Source: Boesenbergia rotunda
Taxonomy: Eukaryota > Streptophyta > Magnoliopsida > Zingiberales > Zingiberaceae
Direction of reading: 5' to 3'
Length of the DNA: 64,000 nt
NCBI GenBank assembly: GCA_024364735.1
Contig: JAGFNQ010001114.1
Coordinates: 915,124 to 979,123 of the forward strand
In this document: positions 33,729-44,846 of the stretch, piece by piece
Layout of the letters: the number at the start of each line of letters is the position of its first letter
Numbering within the stretch: position 1 is the stretch's first letter
Made by a program: the position numbers and the translations under genes
The notes under the pieces: model-generated
What the model was told of the DNA's origin: nothing
Database searches by the model: none
Seen by the model: only the letters and a program-made list of their open reading frames with translations

Positions 33729-36700
33729 CTATTCTACTGAGCATAACCCTAACTGCCTTCTTAGTGAGCTAAACTTAGACTCAGGTAAGGGTTTGGTAAA
33801 GATATCAGCTAAGTTTGACTTTGAGTCCACATGCTTAAGGACTATTTCACGCCTGGCTACATGATCCCTTACAAAATGATGTTTAACTTCTATATGTTTT
33901 ATTCTGGAGTGTTGAATTGAGTTTTTTGTCAGGTTGATTGAGCTTATGTTATCAATGTAGACTTGGGTTTAGGTGTAGTCAAGCTGGAAGTCCTTAAGAG
34001 TGTGCATCATCCATAAGAGTTGTGCCACACACTCTCCTACGGCAACATATTCTGCTTCGGTTTTAGATAGTGCTACGCAGTGTTGCTTTCTACTGCACCA
34101 GCTGACTAGACTATGTCCTAAAAGTTGGCACCTTCCACTTGTACTTTTTCTATCTAATTTACACCCAGCATAGACAGAGTTAGAATATCCTGATAGTTTA
34201 AACGTCGATGTCCTAGGATACCAAATCCCTACATTTAGGGTGCCCTTAATGTACCTAAGTACTCATTTTAGGGCTGCTAAGTGGGATTCCTTAGCACAAG
34301 TTTGGTACATAGCACACATTTCTACAGAGAATAGGATATCAGGTCTGCTAGCTGTAAGGTAAAGTAGACTTCCAATCATACTTCAGTATAGCTTAAGATC
34401 TATAGGTTTACCTTTAGGGTCACTATCAATTTTGACATTTGTGTCCATAGGCGTACTTATGCTTTTGGAGTTATCTATTTTAAATTTCTTTATTAACTCT
34501 TTAGCATACATGGATTGTTGAACATAATTACCATCTCTAGTTTGCTTAATTTGCAATCCTAAGAAGAAATTGAGCTCACCAACTAAGCTCATTTCGAATT
34601 CATTTTCCATTATTTTTACAAATTCCTTTAGAAAGTTTGAGTTGGTGGATCCGAAAATTATGTTGTCAACATAGATTTGGACAATGAAATTATCTTTTTC
34701 TATATTTTTAACAAAAAGGGTGGAGTCAATTTGTCCTTAGTTAAATTCCTTAGAAATAAGGTAAGTTAATAGACATTCATATCATGCCCTAGGTTCTTGT
34801 TTTAACCCATAAAGTGCCTTTTTAAGTTTGAAAACGTAATCAGATTTTTCTAGGTCCTCAAATGCTGGGGGATGTCCTACATAGACTTCTTCTTTGATGA
34901 ACCCATTTAAAAAGGCAGACTTAACATCCATTTGGTATAGCTTGAACCCACTATGGGCTGCAAATGCTAACAACATTCTAATTGACTCAAGTCTGGATAC
35001 TGGGGCATAGGTTTCATCATAGTCTAATCCTTTGACTTGACTGAACCCTTTAGCTACTAAGCGGGCTTTATTTCTAACTATTTCCCCTTAGTCATTTAGT
35101 TTATTGCTAAACACCCACTTAGTATCTATAATAAACTTGCCCTCAGGTTTAGGTACTAGTTCCTAGACTTGGTTTCTTTCAAATTGAGCTAACTCCTCTT
35201 GCATAGCTATGATCCAATCAAGATCAGGTAGGGCTTCCTCTATAGTCTTAGGTTCAATTTTTGAAATTAGTGCTATCTGGCTAATATTTCTATAGGAAGA
35301 CCTAGTTCTGACTCCTAAGGTTGGGTCACCCACAATTTGATTAGAAGGGTCACTGAGTCTGGGTTTCTTGGTTCTTTTAGAACTTGGTTCAGCCTCAGGT
35401 CCGGCTGGACGGTTCGGTTCAGTGTTCTGTTCAACTACTTGGGTTGGTTCAGTTATTGGTTCAGTTGACGCAGTAGTTAGTTCATTTAGAGGTTCAATTA
35501 GTGGTTCAATTGTTTGTTCATTGTCTTCCTAATCAATATTTGATTGGTTTAAGTTTTGGTTATCAGATTTTGGATTAGTTTCCTCATCAAAGATTAAGTT
35601 AGTTGTTTCTTCAATTTTATTAGTTTGTTTATTGTAAACCCTATAGGCTCTACTAGTTGTTGAATATCCTAAGAAGACTCCTGGTGTTGACTTAGATTGA
35701 AACGTACCTAGGTAGTCCTTAGTGTTCAAGATATAAACTTTGCACCCAAAGACCCTTAGGTAATGTAGGTTTGGCAGTCTATGGTAATACAGTTCATAAG
35801 GAGTTTTATTATGTCTTTTGTTAATTAAGACCCTATTTTGGATATAGCAAGCCGTACTTATTGCTTCTGCGCAAAATTGGTTAGCTAGGTTAAATTCATT
35901 GAGTATGGTCCTAGCGGCTTCCTGAAGGGTTCTATTCTTTCTTTTCACTATCCCATTTTGTTGGGGGGTTCTAGGACAAGAAAATTCGTGAATATATCCA
36001 TTTATTTTACAAAATTCCTCAAACCTTTGACTCTCAAACTCTCCCCCGTGATCACTCCTAAGTCATTTGATTTTGGTATCATTTTGATTTTCGATTATCT
36101 TGCATAAGTCAATAAACAGGTTTAGGGTTTCATCTTTAGTTTTTAGGAACCTCACCCAGGTAAACCTAGAGTAATCATCAATAATAACTAAGCAGTACCG
36201 GTTCCCGCTTAGTGACTTGGCCCCATATGAATCAAATAGATCAAGGTGAAGGAGCTCAAGTGTGGTTTGGGTTAAGTTTGATTGAATTGGCTTGTGGTTA
36301 GACTTAGTTTGTTTGCCTTGGTTACATGAGTTACAGATTGTGTTTTCAAAGTTCTTAATTTTTGGTACCCCTTTAATTAGACCAAGCTGGGTAATTTTAG
36401 AAATTAGTCTAACATTTGTGTGACCTAATCTCCTATGCCAGAGGTTGGATTCTTCTAATTGAGTCAGGAGGCATTTTGGAACTAAAGGTAGATTGATAGT
36501 ATAAACATTGTTTTTCCTAGTACCCTTAACCATGATTTCTGAGTCTTGAAGGGTTCTAATTAGGCAGTCAGAGTTGGTAAATGTAACTACATAGCCAGTA
36601 TTACATAGTTGACTTATACTAAGCAAATTGAACTTGAAATTCTCAACCAAGAGTACCTTTTTAATCATAAAATCAGATTTGAGTTCAATGTTACCTGACC

Positions 36701-36830
36701 CAATGACTTTGAGTGTAGCATTGTTGCCAAATGCTACTGAGCCAAGGTTCTTGAACTTGATTTTGGTGAATTTTAATTTGTCTCCAATCATGTGTATGGA
36801 GCATCCACTATCCAACATCCATTGGTCCAA
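33729..36830 (-). pseudogene. Ty1/copia Pol polyprotein, decayed (element G)
   Basis: One frame runs from the protease (DQWMLDSGCSIHM, start 36830) to the end of RNase H at 33729, with many stops (for example at 36063). Order: protease DSG, HHCC (LWHRRLGHTN, CNSCNQGK), integrase core (LDLFDSY), RT (AFLNGFIKEEVYV near 34900) and RNase H. Key residues are lost: the integrase catalytic Glu in the usual ERKNR is Lys (VKRKNR, near 35945), and the RT YVDD is YVDN (34662-34673, GAC to AAC). The domain set and sequence resemble element D, so both are SIRE-like. No function is expected. Confidence 0.9.
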
Positions 36831-37176
36831 ATCTTTATGTTCCTACACATAAAGTATTTATTGATTTGGATCCAATTAGAATCAAGGATAGTTTTAAAAT
36901 TGATTTTCACAACCTAGTCTATCTCACCCAATCTAGAGTTATCAATCACGTTAACCTTATGGGTTTTGTGAGACAGGTTTTAACAAAAATGAAGATTTTA
37001 ATTTGAAATGCATGGTTAATTTTAAAAGGTTAAATTAATTTTGAAATTTTTTTATTAAGTTTTAAGTTTATTTTGAAAAATTGTGTTGAATCAAAGATTA
37101 ATTAAAATTTGTGTTAGTTTCAAATTTAACGAGTAGTAAAGTGAATATGATTTTCAATAATTGGCTTCTAAGTCTT
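36831..37176 (-). other. Element G spacer upstream of protease, interrupted by H
   Basis: A 346-base stretch with no supported gene, rich in AATTTTGAAA. It continues beyond H at 47245-47519, where again no gene is seen (landmark CCTTCTTTGGCCGTAGCC). Removing H joins GTCTTGGCGA to GGCACTAGGCC. In a canonical copia element the region would be Gag-protease linker, but I cannot align it. Confidence 0.5.
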
Positions 37177-37181
37177 GGCGA

Positions 37182-39592
37182 TGTTAGTGATATGAGAGAA
37201 GTGTCCTAAGACAATCGCCTTATGATGTAAACATTTATATTAATAAATGATAATTCACTATTTGAGTATACATGTTTTGTGTATTTGATTGGGATCTTAA
37301 ACTCATCTACTGAATGTCCGCAATACAACTCACAGCATAAGAAAATTTGTGATGGGATCACAACTAGTGATCATCTCTAATGTGCAAATGTGAAGTATTG
37401 AAATTATCCCTAGTCGATGAATTGATAAAAACGGACACTATCAATTCTGTTGAGACTAGCATGGGTTATTCTCTAATCAGCTGATTCTCACTGGCTGGTG
37501 ACATTGGGATGTCCGGAGATAAACATGGATGCTAGTTAAGGGAACTAGTTCATTGGAGTGACTAGCTGTAAGACTTCATATGGGAATCTACATGTAGATA
37601 TGTCAATGAAGTTCTTACTGCAGCTTAAGTGCGATGTTCCTTTGACTTGCGGTGTTCAAGTCATCTTGGTCATGGAGACTTATACTTTAACATCTTAAGC
37701 AAGCATCTCCAAGGAGGTGTGGACCCAGGATGATTGGGTATAAGCCGAAGTGCCCGAAGATGTTTGAACAGCCTACAAAGGATTCACCACTCCTTGCGAG
37801 GAGATGTATACCCAGGCCTATCGTCGGATTGTTACTCAAAAACCTCTGGCCAGAGTATATCATGTTTAGAGTGCGAGTCTCTTAAATACATGAGAGTAAT
37901 TAGAAATCCAATGGACGAGAAAGACACTACTTGGGCTAGGTGTGACGTAGTCAGCCTAGTGGGGACTGACACCATAGACCGTGTCCTGAACCAAGTGGGT
38001 ATAAGGTGGTGAAGGGAATGAGACACGATTCATTAGAGCTGCTGAAGGGTTTCAGAATAATTTCTTCTGAGGTCAAACCGTTGATCTTTCGATTAATTGG
38101 GGATCATGATGTACTACTAGGTGCCACTCATGATCGTTCTATAATTAGTTAATTATAGACAGCCAACATAAATCGAAAGCCTATTTAGTCACACGCACTA
38201 CGAGTAATCCGAGGGATTTAAAACGAGTTAAAAATTGGATTTTCCGATCAAGTGAAATAAGTCGAATCAGAGTTAATCAGAGGCGCAATGGAAACTAGAA
38301 ATGGCTAAGTCTTTTGAAGGCTTTTTCGGCGAATTAAATGAGTTTAATTCGCGATCGGATCGGGTCGGTTTTGGCCGGCCAAAGAGGGTGTTAACCCTCC
38401 TTGGGTGGCCGGCCAATAAAGGGAGAATAAACCAATTTAATTGGTTTAATTAATAAAATAAATCTAGCGCTATTTATTTTATAAATTATAGATGAATAAA
38501 TTTCTATAAAGAAATTTATATAAATAAATTTGTAGAAATTTATTTTTTTATGGAAGTTAAAATAATCCATGAAATGGTTTATTTTAATTTTATAAAATCA
38601 ATTATGAATTGATTTTTCTATAATAAGAAATTTTATAAATTTCTTATAAAATTTATTCCATAATTTAAAAGAGAAGAAGAATTTGTTTTATTATAAATTA
38701 GTTATAATAAGACTCGGCTTAAACGGAATAATTAATAAGAGAATTTATAAGATAAATTTCTTATAACTAATTCCGTTAATTCGGTTTAGAGGGAGACTTA
38801 GCAAAGGAGTTGCTACTATATAAAGGAACCAAAGGCAAGCCCTTATTCCGTATCAAGTAATTGAATTAGAGCTCTCCCTCTCTCCCTTCTCTTCTCTTCC
38901 CCTTAGGGCCGGCGCCAACATCCTTGAAGAAGGTGCAAGCCGAAAATAGCTTCTGCTATTTCTTTTGCAAGAAGACGGCGCCACTTATTCTCCATGCATG
39001 AAGCCAAACCGAAATTAGCTTCTGCTAATTTTTCCTTCATGCATGGCTACGGCATTGTTCTCCATGCATGAAGCCTGCACCGAAATTAGCTTCTGCTAAT
39101 TTTTCCTTCATGCATGGCTACGGCGTGATGCATGCATGAATATAGGTGCGGCTCGATGCATGCATGAACAGTAAAGAATTGCAATTTTGCAATTCAACAA
39201 AAACAAGCATGGAGGGTTAGTTTCCCTTTCCTCTCTTGATCTTTCTTGTTGTGCCTATAGAGAATCTAGTAGTTCTCGTCGGCACAAAACTCGTGACTTT
39301 GCAAAGTCATCCCGAAGAGAACTCGGCGTGGACGCGAATAGAGGCGGAGCTTCCAAGGGACGCTACGGTTGGATGTCGTCCCTTACTTCGAGTTACGAGA
39401 GGTATAATGTAAATTAGTTTACCTTTTCCGCAAAGTTTTATTTTATGATTATGTCAACACACTATAAGGTTGCATGCTAGATACGAAGTTAAAATAATTT
39501 AGGAAATTATTTTATTTAAATTCTTCCGCTGCACGTAAAAATTTAAAATTTTACGAACTCGTATCCTTGTCAACATGCACCCGGTGCCAACA
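37182..39592 (+). repeat. Element H 5' LTR, 2.4 kb
   Basis: TGTTAGTGATATGAGAG to CCCGGTGCCAACA, 2,411 bases, directly followed by the primer site. TATA-like TATATAAAG is at 38817-38825. Downstream of the TATA box are nested hairpins (38943-39117). The frame 37734-38012 is repeated in the 3' LTR (45371-45649) but disrupted in solo LTR F, so it is unlikely to be a gene. Confidence 0.93.
38943..39117. repeat. Nested hairpins in the element H LTR leader
   Basis: Three stem-loops share the loop TTCT. At 38944-38961, AAATAGC pairs with GCTATTT. At 38992-39046, outer arms CCATGCATGAAG and CTTCATGCATGG (12 bases, perfect) enclose inner arms AATTAGC and GCTAATT. At 39062-39117 the same nested structure is repeated. 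All three are present in the 3' LTR (about 46580-46760), where one loop is TTTT. They lie 120-300 bases after the TATA box and so are probably in the transcript leader. Confidence 0.88.
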
Positions 39593-41301
39593 GTGGTATC
39601 AGAGCGAGGTTAGTGTTCGACATTATCATATAATTGTTTTACGGAACACTTTGTCATGATCTCAATTTCGGAAAAAATTTTCAATTATGGAAACTTTCTA
39701 ATAGATTTTAGATTTAGAAATTTCAAAGTTTGGAAATCTTCATGAAATTTCGCAAACATTTGGAATTTTCTAGTTTCTAAAATTTTATGATAATTGTGAA
39801 AACTTCCCATCTTTGGAAACTTTCCAAATTTTAGAAATTTTCTATTTTAGAAATTTTCTAATTTTTGGAAATATGTAAGTTTTCTTTTTACCAGAAACTT
39901 ACAATTATTCTGAAAAATTAATTTTGAAATCTCGCAATTTTGGGCACTTTCTTTTGAGAAAGTCTAGACAAATTCATGGACAGTTAATTGACAATTAAAT
40001 TTGAATTAGTTTTTAAATTGACAACAAAATTCTTTATTTTGGATTGAGCCTCGGGGAGCCGTCCAATTTAAAGTTAGTTGTTGTAATTTAATTTCCCAAT
40101 TTTTAATTGAAATTGTCATATTTGATTTGGATTGAGCCTCGGGGAGCCGTCCAATTAGATTTACAACACATTACTTTTCTTTGGGTATCTGAGCCTCGGG
40201 GAGCCACCCTTAGAAAATAATTTGTTGTAATTAATTAAATCCACGAATAAATATGTTGAAGAGGTGATGCTCTTACATATTGTTGTCTCCAAAATTAATT
40301 AGGAAAATGATTTCCTATAGAGTATTCTTAAATAAGATTTTCATGAAAATAATATGTAGTTGAATTAAGGGATTTGTCTCTTAATTTAATAAGATTTGAT
40401 TTAGAGAAATCAAAGTCTTGAACATATTATTTCCGAAATTGATTATGACAATTTAGGAAATTGTTTCCCAAAACAATTCCTTTAATAAAGTATGAAATTA
40501 GAATGAGGAAATCCGGTTCCTAATTCAATTCATGAGACTTGATAAATTAAGTCACATACACACTTTATTAAGGAAATCGTTAGTCATGACATAATAATAT
40601 GTCATGAATGTGCTTAGAAAAGATGAGACCCAAAACCCCTTACAAAATATTAAGGCTAACACCTTCCATTAATATGGTTAGAACCGGAGTTTTGTTTCTC
40701 GATTGGGTTGATGGACACATCCATGCCCGACTTGAACCTCAACATGTTCAAACCATGGAATTAGTTTATGAATAATATAGTTAGAGTCAGAGGTCAATCC
40801 TTAGTTTTGGTTGTTGGACACATCCAAGCCTGACTAAACGGTTGAATGAGCTCCAACCATATTAAAACTATTTCTTGATTAATGGGTCAGCCTTAAGCTT
40901 GGAGCATCGATTTGTTGTGCCACAGCCAAGGTCGATGTAAAGAGAGGTGCAGTTGGGTGCTATGTATATTGATACATACTTGTTAATGAGTTAACAACCC
41001 AATGATTTATGCAAACATTCAATTAGTTGATAGCATAAAGTGATAGTTACATATATGTGATGTGTAATCTGTATAATTACCTACCTTCATAGCTAAGAAA
41101 AACTTGATGGCCACAGCCATGGTGGTTCTTATCTATGGTTGGATATCAACCTATTTGGAGATGTTCCTACAATCTCCCGAATTGATAATAAGGGTGATTC
41201 AATTCGTAAAATAAATATGATTTAATTTATGTATGTTGATACATTCTTAATCAATCTTCTCACATAATCTCAATTTGTATTTCTAAGATAATCACTCAAT
41301 C
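39593..41301 (+). other. Element H primer-binding site and 1.7-kb leader
   Basis: GTGGTATCAGAGCG (39593-39606) follows the LTR and fits the initiator-Met tRNA 3' end. The leader to the gag start has no credible ORF. Three copies of GAGCCTCGGGGAGCC lie at 40046-40060, 40133-40147 and 40191-40205; the first two share the longer frame GGATTGAGCC..GTCCAATT. The 5' third is rich in GGAAATTTTCTA-like repeats. A packaging or translation role for the GC-rich motif is only a guess. Confidence 0.75.
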
Positions 41302-44300
41302 ATGTCTTACATAAACTTGCGTTCCATTTTGGACACCAATAAACTGACTGGGCCGAACTTCATGGACTGGCTTCGAAACCTGAGGATAGTCCTCAAGGCA
41401 GAAAAGCTTGCTTATGTCCTTGAAGAACAACTTCCCAACCGTCCTTCTAAAGATGCAACTCTAGACCAGTTTCCAGAGTTGCACAACCTGCTGAAGACTG
41501 TAGAGCCTTCTGTAAAGCAGGATCAGAAGACAATACTGTTAGTTGGATCCTCGAAGAAAGGTTCTAAGAGGAAGGCCAAAGAACAGAATAAAGGGAAGAA
41601 GAAAAAGGCCAAAAAGATCGGAAAAACCCCAAAAGACACTTGCCATCATTGTGGCAAGGAGGGTCACTGGCGAAGAAACTGCAAGGTTTATCTTGAGTCC
41701 CTGAAGAAGAAGGCATCTGATGCCCCATCTTCTTTAGGTATCTTCGTTATTGAATGTCACTCTATTTCCTCAAATACCTGGGTAGTTGATACTGGGTGTG
41801 GCTCACAGATATGTCAGGGGCTAAGGAATAGAAGAAGGCTCGTCAAGGGAGAAGCGAATTTGCGAGTTGGAAATGGAGCAAAGGTTGCTGCTATTGCCAT
41901 CGGAACATATTTGCTAAAGCTCCCGACTGGACTTGTCTTAGAATTGGATAATTGCTATTTTGTTCCTTCGTTAATAAAGAACATTATATCTATTTCATGT
42001 TTGAATGAAAAAGGTTACCATTTAACTTTTAGTAACAATTGTTGTTACATAACTTTAAATGGCGTTCTTTATGGGAATGAAACTTTGTGCAATGACATCT
42101 ACACGTTAGATTTATTCAGTGACGTTTTCAATATCGAAGTTAACAACAAACATGCTCGAATAGATAATCGAATAGACTCCTACACGTGGCATTGTCGTCT
42201 TGGCCATGTAAGTAAGAAACGCATGACCGAATTACACCGATGTGGAATTTTGGAATCATTTGAACCCGGTTCATTTGATACATTCGAATCATGCTTAAAA
42301 GGCAAGATGACCAAATTACCCTTTCCTGGAAAAGGTAATCCAGTGGGAGAGTTGCTTGGTCTAATACATACCGATGTATGTGGACCAATGTCAACTCCTG
42401 CACAAGGAGGCTATAACTACTTCATCACCTTTATCGATGATCACTCACGATTCAGGTACGTGTTCTTGATGAAACACAAATCTGAAGCTTTTGAGAAATT
42501 CAAAGAGTTCAGAAATGAAGTAGAGAAACAGCTTGGCAAAAGTATTAAAATACTTCGATCCGATCGGGGTGGTGAATACTTAAGTCAAGAGTTTCAAGAT
42601 TATCTAAGGGACAATGGGATATTGTCCCAATGGACTCCGCCGTATACACCACAACCTAATGGTGTATCTGTGAGGTGCAACCGAACCTTGATGAACATGG
42701 TTGGGTCTATGATGAATCATGCAACTCTTCCAAAATCCTTTTGGGGTTATGCACTAAAGACAGCTGTTTACTTGCTAAACAGAGTTCCGACCAAGGTAGT
42801 CTCTACTACTCCATATGAGACATGGAATAGTAAGAAACCTCACTTAACTCACCTTAAGATATGGGGTTGTCCTGCTTATGTGAAGCGGGTTGTATCAGAC
42901 AAATTGGATGCTAAGTCTGATAAATGTCTATTTATTGGATACCTAAGGAAACGAAGGGTTACCAATTCTATCATCCCTTGGAACAAAAGGTGTTTGTTTC
43001 AAGGCATGCTGTATTTCTGGAAAAAGAATTTCTTTTACAAAAAAACAGTGGGAGTGGCATTGAACTTGATGAAGTTCAAGAAACTCCAATAGACATTACA
43101 GAGACACCTAGTCTAGGCCCACAACCGATAATTCATAGTGATGAGCTATCAGTTGAACCTAAAACAACACCACCTCTTCGTAGGTCTGATAGGGCACGTA
43201 ATATTCTAGAGAGATACGGATTTCTCATAAGTGAATTAAACGACGTGTTACTCATAAGCGATGATGAACCTATCAGTTATGAAGATGTTCTGAAAAGTTC
43301 AGAAAGGGACAAATGGCTTGAAGCCATGAAGTCGGAAATGGATTCCATGTACGAAAATCAAGTATGGGACTTGGTTAACCCACCTGAAGGGATTAAACCC
43401 ATAGGGTGCAAGTGAGTTTTCAAGAAGAAAACCGACATGGAAGGTAATATTGTTACCTTTAAGGCTAGATTAGTGGCAAAAGGATATCGTCAAAAACAAG
43501 GAATTGATTATGATGAAACCTATTCGCCAGTAGCTATGCTTAAATCCATTCGGATGCTCCTAGCCATAGCAGCTCATTATGATTATGAGATATGACAAAT
43601 GGATGTGAAAACAGCTTTCCTTAACGGAAACCTGCTTGAGGATGTATACATAACACAACCTGAAGGTTTCACATCGGTTGATAAAACCAAAGTATGCAAG
43701 CTTCGACGATCCATATATGGACTGAAGCAAGCATCTAGGAGCTGGAACATCCGTTTTGATGAGACAATCAAAGAGTTTGATTTCTCACAAAATCCTAACG
43801 AACCTTGTGTATACAAGAAGGTTAGTGGGAGTGCAGTCGTATTCCTAGTATTATATGTCGACGACATATTACTTATAGGAAACGATATATCAGTTTTACA
43901 GACAGTTAAAATTTGGTTGTCCAAAACTTTCTCCATGAAAGACCTGGGAGAAGCAACCTATATCCTTGGGATTAGAATCTATAGAGATAGATCAAAACGG
44001 TTGCTTGGTCTTTCGCAGTCTACATATATAGACCGAGTGCTAAAAAGGTTTAGCATGTCGTAATCCAAGAAAGGTTACCTTCCCATCAGGCATGGGATCA
44101 ACCTTTCGAAGTCTATGTGTCCGCGCACAGAAGACGAGAGGATTTGCATGAATAAGATTCCCTATGCATCCGCAATAGGATCTATCATGTATGCTATGTT
44201 AAGTACTAGGCCCGATGTATCATATGCTTTGAGCGTCACAAGCAGATACCAGTCGGATCCATGAATGGATCATTGGGTGGCTGCCAAGACAATCCTTAAG

Positions 44301-44846
44301 TACTTAAGAAGAACTAAGGATGTGTTCCTAATATATGGGGAAGGAGATATGGTAATACGTGGGTATACAGATGCCAGTCTCCAGACAGATAAGGATGACT
44401 CCAAATTGCAGTCTGGATACGTATTTACTTTGAATGGAGGCGCAGTAAGTTGGAAAAGTTCCAAACAAGACACCATAGCGGATTATACCACGGAAGCAGT
44501 TTGGATCAAGAAGTTTGTCTCGAAACTTGATGAGGTTCCAACCATTGATGAAGCAGTGCCGGTTTACTGCGACAACAATGGAGCTATTGCACAAGCAAAG
44601 GAACCAAGCTCTCATCAACGATCCAAACACGTGTTTCGACGCTATCATCTGATCAGAGAGATTATAAGTAGGAATGACATACAAATTGAGAGAGTTCCCA
44701 CTGAAAGGAATATAGCGGATCCTTTAACTAAGGCCTTGCCTCAAAGCAAGTTTGAGGGTCATGTTAGAGCCTGTGGTATTGGATACCGTAGCGATTGGCA
44801 TTATGCCAAGTGGGAGTTTGTTAGTGATATAAGAGAAGTGTCCTAA
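41302..44846 (+). pseudogene. Ty1/copia Gag-Pol polyprotein, disabled (element H)
   Basis: It starts MSYINLRSILD. Gag is short: after about residue 55 the sequence jumps to the region just before the zinc knuckle (CHHCGKEGHWRRNC, residues 114-127), so most of the Gag core is missing. Protease is WVVDTGCG (161-167). In the integrase the HHCC module has lost one Cys (FESCLKGK) and the catalytic Glu is Val (GVSVRCNRT), although Asp residues in HTDVCGP and RSDRGGEY remain. A frameshift near 42940 and stops at 43413, 43593, 44061 and 44262 follow; two are where Trp (TGG) is expected. RT keeps YVDD (near 43855). RNase H runs TTEA straight into VWIKKF, lacking about 12 residues including the usual EAEY. 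Confidence 0.9.

Noticed and set aside
37734..38012. A 92-codon ORF present in both H LTRs
   Set aside because: Identity between LTRs is expected from replication, and the same region in solo LTR F is frameshifted. No known domain.
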